Shown in pieces: positions 1 to 8,279 of a stretch of 64,000 bases of DNA (its first letter is position 1; the number at the start of each line of letters is the position of its first letter). Location: assembly GCA_016705955.1 (NCBI GenBank), contig JADJKO010000010.1, positions 62,001 to 126,000 of the forward strand, written 5' to 3'. Source of the stretch: Flavobacteriales bacterium (GTDB taxonomy: Bacteria > Bacteroidota > Bacteroidia > Flavobacteriales_F > PHOS-HE28). The translations under genes and the position numbers were made by a program. The notes beneath the pieces are model-generated. The model saw only the letters and a list, made by a program, of their open reading frames with translations, made no database searches and was not told where the DNA came from.

Positions 1-258
1 GGCTGTTCTTCACCCAAGCATAGATGTCGCCTTTGCCCTCCCACTTCGCTTTGATCCCCTTCAGTGCGGGGCCGACCAACTTCACGTCCGGCTTGTGGCA
101 GGCACCGCAATTCCCCTTGAAGATCTTCTCCCCTGATGCGTAAAGGCCGCATCGGCGGGCTGGGCCTGCAATGCAGTGGTTCCAAAAAGAAGAAAGAGTG
201 CGAGAATAGCGTGGACAAGCCCGGGCGATCGTTCTGTAATCCTTGCTAGCAGCGGCAT
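1..258 (-). CDS. c-type cytochrome, N-terminal part, runs off window, apparent frameshift
   Basis: The gene starts at 258 and continues past the left edge. The first residues form a signal peptide (MPLLARITE..., hydrophobic core ALFLLFGTTAL, then QAQ), so the product is exported. About 40 residues in, the reading frame that carries the signal peptide loses sense. A different minus-strand frame then reads GEKIFKGNCGACHKPDVKL, a classic CxxCH heme site. One missing base around 135-150 would join the two. This is either a sequencing slip or a broken gene. A small soluble or membrane-tethered electron carrier is likely; the exact family cannot be judged from about 80 residues. Confidence 0.6.
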
Positions 259-300
259 TCCGAGCAAATTAGTGTGGACAAGGGTCCGTTTGTCCGGCGG

Positions 301-308
301 CAAAAATA
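301..308 (-). promoter_or_regulatory. -7 promoter element of the cytochrome gene
   Basis: On the minus strand this reads TATTTTTG, a perfect match to the Bacteroidota -7 consensus TAnnTTTG, about 43 bases before the ATG at 258. No clear TTTG -33 box is seen at the usual 19-21 base spacing. The position supports the start at 258 over an upstream one at 303. Confidence 0.4.
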
Positions 309-365
309 AACGGCGAAGCGTACGAAGGGCGGTAGGTAGGGGTGCATGTCACACCGTAGTCATTA

Positions 366-382
366 TTTAGAGTCGTTCTAAA
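366..382. promoter_or_regulatory. 17-bp inverted repeat, possible operator
   Basis: The site is TTTAGA, five bases, TCTAAA: a perfect palindrome with a spacer, in the intergenic region between the divergent cytochrome (start 258) and SPOR-like gene (start 460). Arms and spacing resemble published Fur/PerR-type boxes of the form TTAGAATnATTCTAA. This is pattern resemblance only. Confidence 0.35.
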
Positions 383-459
383 TTGCACGGACCGCGCATG
401 TCCGTCCGCATCGCCCCGTCCACCGCGACGAGCGGCATACTTTTGGACCCGCCGCGACG

Positions 460-939
460 ATGCGTTCCCTTCCGTTCCTCTTCCTCCTTCTTTGCTCCCC
501 GAACATTTTCGGGCAGAACAGTGGAACGCGGTCGGTCCTGGTCTTCGAGCCTTACCACGGAACAGTGGAACCTGTTGCTGTGGATACACCCCCGACGATC
601 GGACCCCATCCGGGAAATGTGGAGATCCACGCCGACCCGAAGGTGGAGCAGCTGATGCGGCGCTACACCGAACACAAGCACCCCCGAAAAGGGTATCGTG
701 TGCAGATCTTCCTCGGCGACCGCAGGACTGCGGAGGACACCAAGCGCGCATTCCTCCTGAAGAATCCGGACAGCCCGGCCTACCTGAGCTGGTTCGCACC
801 GAACTGGCGCTTGCGCATCGGAGACCTGCGCACGCGCCTCGAAGCCGAGCGCATGTTGCACGAACTCCGGGCGATCCATCCGGGCTGCTACATCGTGCCG
901 GACGAGATCGAGATGCCGCGTTTGGCGACGGCGCCGTAA
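460..939 (+). CDS. Secreted SPOR-like domain protein
   Basis: The protein has 159 residues. Residues 1-18 form a signal peptide (MRSLPFLFLLLCSPNIFG). Residues about 85-155 resemble a SPOR fold: a YRVQIFLGDRR strand, an AEDTKRAFLLKNP helix, an RLRIGDLRTRLEAERML second repeat, and a CYIVPDEI final strand. SPOR domains of this kind occur on many Bacteroidota periplasmic proteins and bind denuded peptidoglycan in characterised cases. The gene is divergent from the cytochrome and stands alone. The precise role is unknown; assignment to the SPOR superfamily is by pattern. Confidence 0.7.
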   Translation: MRSLPFLFLLLCSPNIFGQNSGTRSVLVFEPYHGTVEPVAVDTPPTIGPHPGNVEIHADPKVEQLMRRYTEHKHPRKGYRVQIFLGDRRTAEDTKRAFLLKNPDSPAYLSWFAPNWRLRIGDLRTRLEAERMLHELRAIHPGCYIVPDEIEMPRLATAP

Positions 940-947
940 GGATCGGA

Positions 948-990
948 GTTCACCGCAGAGTCGCAAAGGCGGGGAGAACGCGGAGGTTAC
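948..990. repeat. Dispersed repeat copy 1 (GTTCACCGCAGAG type)
   Basis: GTTCACCGCAGAG followed by a purine-rich CGCAAAGGCGGGGAGAACGC tract. A second copy with the same words lies at 40279-40310, just upstream of odhA. Both are intergenic. The rest of the gap to 1101 has no gene. Confidence 0.5.
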
Positions 991-1101
991 TGTCGCTGTT
1001 CACTTTCACGACGCGGAGGATCCGCGGAGGCGGATCAGTTGGTCCGAAATGAGAACGGGGAGGAACAAGATCCTCCCCGCTCCTTTCCATTTTCGTTCGG
1101 A

Positions 1102-3795
1102 TCAATCCGCCAATGTCCGCTTCACCTCTTCCACGATGAAGGCCTCGACGTTGTCGCCGACCTTGATGTCGTTGAAGTTCTTGATGGAGAGGCCGCACTC
1201 GTAACCGTGTGTCACTTCCTTCACCTCGTCCTTGAAACGCTTCAGCGTGTCGAGGTCGCCGGTGTACACCACGATGCCGTCGCGGATCAGGCGCACCTTG
1301 TTCTTGCGGTCGATCTTGCCATCGAGCACGTAGGCCCCGGCCACGGTACCCACCTTGCTGATCTTGAAGGTCTCGCGTACCTCAGCGGTACCCATGATCT
1401 TCTCCACCTCCTTGGGCGCGAGCAGGCCTTCCATGGCCTGCTTGATCTCCTCGATGGCGTTGTAGATGATGGAGTACATCCGGATGTCGATCTCCTCGTT
1501 CTCGGCCAGCTTGCGCGCACCGGGTGTGGGGCGCACTTGGAAACCGACGATGATGGCGTTGGATGCGGTGGCGAGCAATACATCGCTCTCGGCGATCGGA
1601 CCCACCGCGCGGTGGATCACGTTCACCTTGATGCTCTCGGTGCTGAGCTTCAACAACGAATCGGTGAGCGCTTCCACGGAACCGTCCACATCGCCCTTGA
1701 CAATGAGGTTGAGTTCCTTGAAGTCGCCGATCGCCAAACGACGACCGATCTCATCCAACGTGATGTGCTTGTGTGTGCGGATGCCCTGCTCGCGCTGCAA
1801 CTGCTGGCGACGCGTGGCGATGGTCCGCGCTTCACGTTCATCCTCGAAGACCTGGAAGGTGTCGCCCGCATTCGGGGCACCATCGAGACCGAGGATCGAA
1901 ACGGGTGTGGAAGGCGGTGCCTCGCTCACTTGCTGTCCGCGCTCGTTGAACATGTTCCGCACACGTCCACTGAACTGGCCGGAAAGAATGATGTCGCCTT
2001 TGCGCAAGGTGCCGGCATCCACGAGTAGTGTGGTGACATAACCACGACCCTGCTCCAAGGTGCTCTCCACGACCACACCGTGCGCGCGCTTGCCGGGATC
2101 GGCCTTGAGGTCGAGCAGTTCGGCTTCAAGCAACACCTTCTCCAGGAGTTGCTCCACACCGGTGCCCTTCTTCGCGCTGATCTCCTGCGTCTGGAACTTG
2201 CCGCCCCACTCCTCCACGAGGATGTTCATGCGGGACAGTTCGTCGCGGATCTTCTCGGGATCCGCCCCTGCCTTATCGATCTTGTTGAAGGCGAAGACCA
2301 TGGGCACATTCGCCGCTTGCGCGTGGTTGATGGCCTCGCGCGTCTGCGGCATCACGCTGTCATCCGCCGAGATCACGATGATCGCGATGTCGGTGATCTG
2401 CGCACCACGTGCACGCATGGCGGTGAAGGCTTCGTGACCGGGTGTATCGAGGAAGGTGATCTGCTTGCCGTTCGGCAGCGTCACGCCGTAGGCACCGATG
2501 TGCTGGGTGATGCCACCGGCTTCACCGGCCACCACGTTGGCGCTGCGCACGTAATCAAGCAAGGAGGTCTTACCGTGGTCCACGTGACCCATGACGGTGA
2601 CGATGGGCGGGCGGGAGATCACGCGTTCCGGATCGTCCTCATCCTGCGTCACGTTCTCCTGCACATCCGCACCGACGAACTCCACTTTGAAGCCGTATTC
2701 CTCAGCGATCACCGCGAGCGTTTCCGCATCGAGGCGTTGGTTGATGCTCACCATCATGCCCAGCGCGAAGCAGGCCTTGATGATGTCGGTGACAGGCACG
2801 CTCATCATGCTCGCCAACTCGGCGGCGGTCACGAATTCGGTGACCTTCAATGTTTGTCCGGCGAGTTCGCGTGCGGCTTGCTCCTCCTCCATGCGCTGGT
2901 AGCGCTGGTCGCGTTTGTCGCGGCGGATGCGGGAGCCCTTGCTCTTGCCGGTACTGGTGAGGCGAGCGAGTGTTTCGCTCACCTTCTTCTTCACCGCGTT
3001 CTCATCCAACTCGCCCGGACGACCGGTCGGTGTGACGCGCTTCTCCTGCTGAACGGCACGGTCCACATTCACCGGACCGGGTTTTACGATCCGCTTGCGC
3101 TTGCCGCGTTCGCTGGAGTCGCCACGATCGGTGGGTTTGCGTTCGCGTACAGCAGGCAATTCGATCTTGCCGATCGACTTCACACCAGTGAGCTTCGCCA
3201 CGTTCACGCGGATGGTCTCCGGCTCGGTAGGTACTTCCGGCACTGCGGGTGCTTTCACTTCCGCAGGTGCTGGTGCTGCTGCCTCCGCCTTCTCTTCCTC
3301 CGCTTTCTTGGCGGCCTTCGTTGCTTTCTTCTTGGGCGCGTCGAGGTCGATCTTACCGACGGTCTTGGGACCGACGGTCTTCTCGGCCTTCGCCTTGATA
3401 AGTTCCGGCTCGATCGGTGCCGGTGTTGCTGGTGCTACTGGAGCGGGTGCCGGGGTAAGCGGCACCACCTCGGTGGGCTGCACGTTGTGGATGATCACCT
3501 CCGCCTCATCCTTCACCTTGGCGCGGATCTCCGCTTTGCTTGGCGTGGAGGCGAGCGTGATGGTCTCGCGCTCTTGGCGCATGGCCACCACTTGCTGGCT
3601 CTTCTCCTTGATCTCCTTGTCCTTGCCGAATTCCTCCAGCAGGAGATCGTACATCCCTCCGTCGATCTTCGAGTTCGGGTTGCTGTCCACCTCGTGGCCC
3701 TTGCCTTCGAGGAATTCCACGACGGTCCTCACGGCCAAGTTGAATTCCTTGGCCACCTTGCTCAATCGTATGCTCTTTTCCGTCGCTTCGCTCAT
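1102..3795 (-). CDS. infB: Translation initiation factor IF-2
   Basis: The protein has 897 residues. It is the GTPase that brings initiator tRNA to the 30S ribosome. The N-terminus (1-50) is the small IF2_N helical domain (SKVAKEFNLAVRTVVEFLE). An Ala/Pro/Lys-rich linker follows, then a second IF2_N copy near 310-360. The GTPase domain begins around 400 with PIVTVMGHVDHGKTSLLDYV, DTPGHEAF and FNKIDKAG. Domains II-IV complete the C-terminus, ending in VEEVKRTLAD. It is the last gene of rimP-nusA-infB and is separated from nusA by 95 bases rich in GC palindromes. Confidence 0.97.
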   Translation of the reverse strand: MSEATEKSIRLSKVAKEFNLAVRTVVEFLEGKGHEVDSNPNSKIDGGMYDLLLEEFGKDKEIKEKSQQVVAMRQERETITLASTPSKAEIRAKVKDEAEVIIHNVQPTEVVPLTPAPAPVAPATPAPIEPELIKAKAEKTVGPKTVGKIDLDAPKKKATKAAKKAEEEKAEAAAPAPAEVKAPAVPEVPTEPETIRVNVAKLTGVKSIGKIELPAVRERKPTDRGDSSERGKRKRIVKPGPVNVDRAVQQEKRVTPTGRPGELDENAVKKKVSETLARLTSTGKSKGSRIRRDKRDQRYQRMEEEQAARELAGQTLKVTEFVTAAELASMMSVPVTDIIKACFALGMMVSINQRLDAETLAVIAEEYGFKVEFVGADVQENVTQDEDDPERVISRPPIVTVMGHVDHGKTSLLDYVRSANVVAGEAGGITQHIGAYGVTLPNGKQITFLDTPGHEAFTAMRARGAQITDIAIIVISADDSVMPQTREAINHAQAANVPMVFAFNKIDKAGADPEKIRDELSRMNILVEEWGGKFQTQEISAKKGTGVEQLLEKVLLEAELLDLKADPGKRAHGVVVESTLEQGRGYVTTLLVDAGTLRKGDIILSGQFSGRVRNMFNERGQQVSEAPPSTPVSILGLDGAPNAGDTFQVFEDEREARTIATRRQQLQREQGIRTHKHITLDEIGRRLAIGDFKELNLIVKGDVDGSVEALTDSLLKLSTESIKVNVIHRAVGPIAESDVLLATASNAIIVGFQVRPTPGARKLAENEEIDIRMYSIIYNAIEEIKQAMEGLLAPKEVEKIMGTAEVRETFKISKVGTVAGAYVLDGKIDRKNKVRLIRDGIVVYTGDLDTLKRFKDEVKEVTHGYECGLSIKNFNDIKVGDNVEAFIVEEVKRTLAD

Positions 3796-3836
3796 GCGGT
3801 GGGTTGTTCGGCTTTCTTCTTTGTTCTTCTCGTTCG

Positions 3837-3890
3837 TCCGCCGTCACGGGCGGTTTTCATCCGCCGTCACGGGCGGACGATCGTCCGCCC
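3837..3890. repeat. GC palindrome cluster between nusA and infB
   Basis: Two direct copies of TCCGCCGTCACGGGCGG (3837-3853 and 3860-3876), each able to fold as CCGCC/GGCGG, are followed by the perfect palindrome GGGCGGACGATCGTCCGCCC at 3871-3890. The palindrome ends one base before the nusA stop codon (3891-3893). Placement inside an operon suggests an mRNA hairpin or a REP-like insertion. Confidence 0.55.
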
Positions 3891-5129
3891 CTACGCCTCC
3901 AATTCGGTCTTCAGGATCCGCAACACTTCGTTGATCGTCTCCTCCTCCAGGTCGGTGCGCTTCGCCAATTCATCGGCCGGGATGTCCATCACGCTGCGTG
4001 CGGTATCACACCCGATCGCCTTCAATTCGTCAATGATCCACTGATCGATCTCGTCCGCGAAATCGTCCAAGCTCACGTCGTCGCTCACTTCATCGGTATC
4101 GCGATACACATCGATGTCGAAGCCCGTGAGGCGACCCGCCAACTTGATGTTGTGGCCGCCTTTCCCGATAGCGAGTGCCACCTGGTCCGGCTTCATGTAC
4201 ACCTCGGCGCGTTTGTTCACCTGATCCAACTTGATGTCGCCCACTTTCGCCGGACTCAACGCACGTTGGATGAGCAGGACCTCGTTCGTGGTGAAGTTGA
4301 TCACGTCGATGTTCTCGTTGCGCAACTCGCGCACAATGCCATGGATGCGGCTTCCCTTCATGCCCACGCACGCGCCCACTGGATCGATGCGGTCATCGTA
4401 GCTCTCCACGGCGACCTTGGCACGTTCGCCGGGTTCGCGCACGATGCGTTTGATGGTGATGAGGCCGTCGGCCACTTCGGGTACTTCCTGCTCGAACAGC
4501 TTCGCGAGGAACTCCGGTGCCGTGCGGCTCAGGATCACCTTGGGGCTGTTGTTGATCATCTCCACCTTCCACACCACGGCGCGCACGGTGTCGCCCTTCT
4601 TGAAGAAGTCGATCTTGATCTGCTGGTCCTTGGGCATGATCAGCTCATTGCCCTCGTCATCGAGGATCAGCGTTTCGCGCTTCCACACCTGGTACACTTC
4701 ACCGGTGATGATCTCGCCCACGCGCTCTTTGTACTTGTTGTACAAGTGGTCCTTCTCCAGCTCCATGATCCGGCTCTGGAGGTTCTGCTTGAGGGAAAGG
4801 ATGTTGCGGCGACCGAAGTCCTCGATCTTCACTTCCTGGCTCACCTCCTCGCCCACTTCGAAGTCGGGTTCGATCTTCCGCGCTTCGGTGAGTTCGATGT
4901 CGAGGTTATCGTCCTCGCTGAAGCCGTCCTCCACGATCACGCGGTTCAGCCACACCTCCAGGTCGCCCTTATCGGGGTTGATGATGATGTCCACCTTGGC
5001 CTCTTCGCCAAAGCGCTTCAGTACCACACCGCGGAAGACATCCTCCAGGATGCCCATCATGGTGACGCGATCGATGTTCTTGATGTCCTTGAAATCGCCG
5101 AAGGACTCGATGAGGTTCACAGTGGCCAT
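3891..5129 (-). CDS. nusA: Transcription termination/antitermination factor NusA
   Basis: The protein has 412 residues. It binds RNA polymerase and nascent RNA to control pausing, termination and antitermination. The N-terminal NusA domain covers about 1-125. An S1 domain lies around 130-200 (GEIITGEVYQVWKRETLILD). Tandem KH domains follow, with DPVGACVGMKGSRIHGIVREL and the second GKGGHNIKLAGRLTGF motif. A short acidic tail with a helix-hairpin-helix-like end closes it. It lacks the long C-terminal repeats of E. coli NusA, as is usual in Bacteroidota. Only 7 bases separate it from rimP. Confidence 0.96.
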   Translation of the reverse strand: MATVNLIESFGDFKDIKNIDRVTMMGILEDVFRGVVLKRFGEEAKVDIIINPDKGDLEVWLNRVIVEDGFSEDDNLDIELTEARKIEPDFEVGEEVSQEVKIEDFGRRNILSLKQNLQSRIMELEKDHLYNKYKERVGEIITGEVYQVWKRETLILDDEGNELIMPKDQQIKIDFFKKGDTVRAVVWKVEMINNSPKVILSRTAPEFLAKLFEQEVPEVADGLITIKRIVREPGERAKVAVESYDDRIDPVGACVGMKGSRIHGIVRELRNENIDVINFTTNEVLLIQRALSPAKVGDIKLDQVNKRAEVYMKPDQVALAIGKGGHNIKLAGRLTGFDIDVYRDTDEVSDDVSLDDFADEIDQWIIDELKAIGCDTARSVMDIPADELAKRTDLEEETINEVLRILKTELEA

Positions 5130-5136
5130 GTGCCGA

Positions 5137-5601
5137 TCAATTGAACGTGATTGTTGACTGGGTTGACTTGATATCCGAACGCGGGATCACCGTGATCTCC
5201 TCGTCCAATTTGGGTAAGCGGCCCTTCACCTTGCTGGGGTGTTGGATCCGCAAACCGATGTTGCTTTCGTTGGCGCTGGCGAGCTGCCCACGCAGATTGC
5301 GGCCATCGGTGAGCAGCACGTCCACAATGCGGTCCAGGTGTTTCTGGTACTGGCGCATCACCTTGAACGGGCGGCCCATGCCGGGGCTACTGAATTGCAT
5401 TTCGAAGTTGTCCGCCTCGTCGCCGAGCTCATCGCGCACGGCGCGGTTCAGGTCGGCGAGCTCCTGCAAGGTGATGGCGCGGTCGTTATCCACCTCCACC
5501 ACCAGCTTGTTGCCGGGGCGCAATTCCACCGCCACGAGGAAGTGCGTGGTACCCTCCAAGTGGTGTTGAACGATGTGTTTCACGTGTTCCGCAGTGATCA
5601 T
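5137..5601 (-). CDS. rimP: Ribosome maturation factor RimP
   Basis: The protein has 154 residues. It assists 30S subunit maturation. The start is set by MITAEHVKHIVQHHLEG at 5601, preceded directly by a strong Shine-Dalgarno AAGGAGGTT, which is uncommon in this genome. The open frame extends upstream to 5886 but that part looks noncoding. The N-terminal alpha/beta domain carries VEVDNDRAITLQELADLNR, then SSPGMGRPFKV, a conserved RimP loop. The C-terminal SH3-like barrel ends in IPRSDIKSTQ. First gene of rimP-nusA-infB. Confidence 0.93.
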   Translation of the reverse strand: MITAEHVKHIVQHHLEGTTHFLVAVELRPGNKLVVEVDNDRAITLQELADLNRAVRDELGDEADNFEMQFSSPGMGRPFKVMRQYQKHLDRIVDVLLTDGRNLRGQLASANESNIGLRIQHPSKVKGRLPKLDEEITVIPRSDIKSTQSTITFN

Positions 5602-5630
5602 AACCTCCTTGTCCCTCAATGTGGTGGAAC

Positions 5631-5653
5631 AAAAAAGAGGGGCGGTCCCCTCT
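5631..5653 (-). terminator. Terminator-like hairpin in the rimP leader
   Basis: On the minus strand, AGAGGGG and CCCCTCT pair around a four-base loop and run into TTTTTTG (A-run 5631-5636 on the plus strand). This has the form of an intrinsic terminator. It lies between the -7 element at 5678-5685 and the rimP ATG at 5601, about 30 bases before the start codon. It could be an attenuator of the rimP-nusA-infB operon, or the terminator of the vanished gene upstream. Confidence 0.6.
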
Positions 5654-5677
5654 TCCTCATCCGCCGACTTTCGCGGG

Positions 5678-5685
5678 CAAATGTA
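5678..5685 (-). promoter_or_regulatory. -7 promoter element of rimP-nusA-infB
   Basis: TACATTTG on the minus strand matches TAnnTTTG perfectly, about 77 bases upstream of rimP. A TTTG -33 box is not evident at standard spacing. Confidence 0.4.
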
Positions 5686-5765
5686 GGGTTTGAGGATGAA
5701 TGACGAGCGCATGAAGGCGAAGTGCGCAACTGATATGACCGCGTGCGGCGAGGATGGGGCGCGGC

Positions 5766-5936
5766 CTACTGGACGATCAAGCGCTCGGTGGTGACGCACT
5801 CGGCACCATCCCATACCTCCAACATATATACACCGCTGTGCGCGAAAGAGAGTGTGGTGTAGTGGCCGGTGATTCCTTGTCGACAAGCCTCACTACTCAA
5901 TGCGTCGCACATAACAAGTCGCCCATCCAATGGCAC
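5766..5936 (-). pseudogene. C-terminal remnant of a T9SS-secreted protein
   Basis: This frame is open from 5936 to a stop at 5766. It reads LDGRLVMCDALSS and then GVYMLEVWDGAECVTTERL before the stop. That is the pattern of a type IX secretion C-terminal sorting domain (a DxxGR turn, then GVYxLxVxD, then a final strand). A TAA closes the frame just upstream at 5937-5939, so the body of the protein is missing. The break lies right where the accessory gene at 6107 begins, suggesting insertion or replacement. Confidence 0.6.
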
Positions 5937-6106
5937 TTATTTCAAGTTCACCGGGCTGCTCGTCGGGTTCGGGGCACGCCACGGAGGTGTGGGAGAAAAT
6001 CCTGCGTGGTCGATTGCTTGGAGGAATACTGAATCTTGTGTGGTTGAATGCGGTTCGTTCCCTTTGTGCAACGTGCCACTTGATTAACGGACTGGCGGCG
6101 ATTTCA

Positions 6107-7942
6107 ATGACAGTATCAATTGACAAGTACAATGGTGAGCTCGCTTGGCTGACCAAGGTGGATGTGATCGCCCCGCTAGCGAAGTCCCGCTACAAATGGC
6201 CCATTCACTATGCTTCGGCTTATGCGGCAGCGGCTAGGGATGCGATAAAGGAGAACCGAGCTGAAGAAGGAATCGTGTATCGATTCATGCAGGGAGTGTT
6301 CGAGATCTACCCCAAGTTCGAGCGCAAGAGCGAGCCATATGAACGTCACGGTGGTATGGGCTGGTTGCCTCGCGATTTCACCGAGAAGGATATCGAGGTA
6401 ATTCGAGCGCTGATACCCCGAACCGATGATGCTGCCTATCAAGCCCACTTGCTGGACCTCCTTTTCGAGAGCCGAGCTAAGGACGGGCGAGCCGCTGCGC
6501 AGGCAGCACCACTATTTCTTGAAGTGGGAATCGGCCTATCCAGCACCAATGAGTCCTACCGAATGGACGACGCTTTCAGAAGGGCGATCCAACTAGCCCG
6601 ACGATCCGGATGGCGGAACGAACTCGGTGGACGAATACGCACAGGAATAATCGACCATGTGCAGGAGCTTTCTAGAGAACCGTACGACTTCGCACTTTTC
6701 ATCGGCCTCGAGGTGGTGCATGAGGCAGACCTAGGTGAAGCAGCAGCATGGTGTGAAATCGCCAAGGCCGCGGGGCAGTACCACGCGAATATTGGAGACG
6801 AGGATAACGTTCAGCGCTTTTTCTCGCTAGTGGGGCGATTCTCTCAGAAATTGAACGATGCCGATACCGAACACGAGGCGCATCGCCAGGTTGGGGAGTC
6901 ATACGTTAGACAAGGACAGAAGAGCACTGAGGGGAAAAGCAGCAGTTATCTGGCCGCTGAGATGTTCATCAAGAAAGGCATCACAGCATTGCAGCGAGGC
7001 AAGGCATCTAGGGAACGAATCGCCCAGGTTCAGGGTATGCTGAGAGAATTCCAAGGCAGGATCCCGGACGAATTGGGACTGGTGCGCGAAAGTGTGGACG
7101 TCGGTGATCTAATCAAGGAAAAAGTGGAAGCCGTCAAGGGCAAGGGGCATCTGGACGTTTTGAAGGTCATGCTATTCGGCTTCCCCCTAGTTGACCCGGA
7201 TAAGATCCGAACGGAAGTGCTGGACGAAGTGCGGGAGCATCCTTTCCTGCACTTGTTCCAGACTAGCATTCTTGATGCTGATGGCAGGACAAGAGAAATA
7301 CACAAAGGCATTCTCGACCTCCAGGGCGACGAATTGGAGGAGGAGCTAAAGAAGCGGATGCTTCATCGTGCGCAGCACCACTGGAAATGGAGAGGCCAGA
7401 CGCACATCCTGCCAATCTGGGAACGGTTACGTGAGGACCACACGATTAGGCAGGAAGACCTGAGGTGGCTGGTCACGCACAATCCTTGGATCCCCGGCGG
7501 GCACGAGGGGATAGTTCTGCGCGGACTTCAGGCTGGTTTTGATGGGGATTTCCTGGTTGCCGGTCACCTGCTCACCCTTCAATTCGAGGCGTGCGTTCGG
7601 CACGTCCTCGTGAACGCCGGTGCACATGTTTCTCTACTGGAAAAAGACGGGACTGAATTGCTGAAGACTTGGGGCGGTTTGATGTCGCTACCAATGGCCG
7701 CGCAGCTCTTTGGTCCCGAGTTAGTCTTCGAAATGTCCGGTTTGCTGTTCGAGGAATCGGGATATGGCGTACGACACAAGGTCGCCCATGGAATGCTGAA
7801 GGCTGATGAGTTCGACAACTACGCGACCCTCAACATCTGGTGGCTGATGCTATATATGTGCTTCATACAGGTGGCTTCTAGGTCCGACGCAGCCAAGGTT
7901 GGCGGACCCGAAAGACGACCACCAGAGGCGTCGAGTCAATAA
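6107..7942 (+). CDS. DUF4209-like protein with HEPN-type RxxxxH motif
   Basis: The protein has 611 residues, starting at MTVSIDKYNGELAWL. The open frame extends upstream to 5930, but that part is degenerate. The sequence is helical throughout with no signal peptide, so it is cytoplasmic. The C-terminus carries RHKVAHG at about 556-562, an R-x4-H motif like that of HEPN ribonuclease domains, followed by a hydrophobic helix. The overall layout matches DUF4209-containing proteins as I know them. Codon choice (CTA, AGG, AGA) is unlike the neighbours and suggests transfer. It sits between a T9SS remnant and an IS110 transposase. A defence or stress role is a guess. Confidence 0.6.
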   Translation: MTVSIDKYNGELAWLTKVDVIAPLAKSRYKWPIHYASAYAAAARDAIKENRAEEGIVYRFMQGVFEIYPKFERKSEPYERHGGMGWLPRDFTEKDIEVIRALIPRTDDAAYQAHLLDLLFESRAKDGRAAAQAAPLFLEVGIGLSSTNESYRMDDAFRRAIQLARRSGWRNELGGRIRTGIIDHVQELSREPYDFALFIGLEVVHEADLGEAAAWCEIAKAAGQYHANIGDEDNVQRFFSLVGRFSQKLNDADTEHEAHRQVGESYVRQGQKSTEGKSSSYLAAEMFIKKGITALQRGKASRERIAQVQGMLREFQGRIPDELGLVRESVDVGDLIKEKVEAVKGKGHLDVLKVMLFGFPLVDPDKIRTEVLDEVREHPFLHLFQTSILDADGRTREIHKGILDLQGDELEEELKKRMLHRAQHHWKWRGQTHILPIWERLREDHTIRQEDLRWLVTHNPWIPGGHEGIVLRGLQAGFDGDFLVAGHLLTLQFEACVRHVLVNAGAHVSLLEKDGTELLKTWGGLMSLPMAAQLFGPELVFEMSGLLFEESGYGVRHKVAHGMLKADEFDNYATLNIWWLMLYMCFIQVASRSDAAKVGGPERRPPEASSQ

Positions 7943-8279
7943 CGCGAAGCCCCCCTAACTCCAGCGGATTAGACCAAGGCAGGGTATCCTTCGCGGCGTG
8001 AGCCGCCACCCCAGACCTCCGCAGTTGCTCTAGTCTTGCCCATCGATGAGGATTCGTTCCTTGTCTGGGATAGATCACTGAAGAGAACTGAGCCGGGCCA
8101 GGGGTGAACCAACTCCGCAGCTAGGGCACAAGCCCTAAGAGACTTATGGGTACCTCTGGCCTTCTCAGGTCCTAGGCTCGGATAGAATTTCAGGCGTAAG
8201 GGCCTATTAGAGTCATGGAGCATCGGACCTGTCATTCAGCCTCTCCAGCGATCGTGTGTTGAACCAAAAGTAAACGAAC
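7943..8279 (+). ncRNA. Possible bridge RNA region of the IS110 element
   Basis: This 337-base stretch upstream of the transposase has no convincing reading frame. It contains a perfect hairpin, TAGGGC (8122-8127), loop ACAA, GCCCTA (8132-8137), and other short pairings such as GGC/GCC near 8000. IS110-group elements encode a structured bridge RNA in the noncoding left end upstream of the transposase gene. The assignment rests on position; the loops were not matched to target or donor DNA and the element ends were not located. Confidence 0.35.

Noticed and set aside
2080..4044. 654-residue plus-strand open frame opposite infB and nusA
   Set aside because: It is an antisense shadow of GC-rich genes, His-rich and without domains; infB is certain.
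5602..5886. N-terminal extension of RimP to 5886
   Set aside because: RimP homologues start at the MITAEHV position, which has its own strong Shine-Dalgarno; the extension crosses a terminator-like hairpin.
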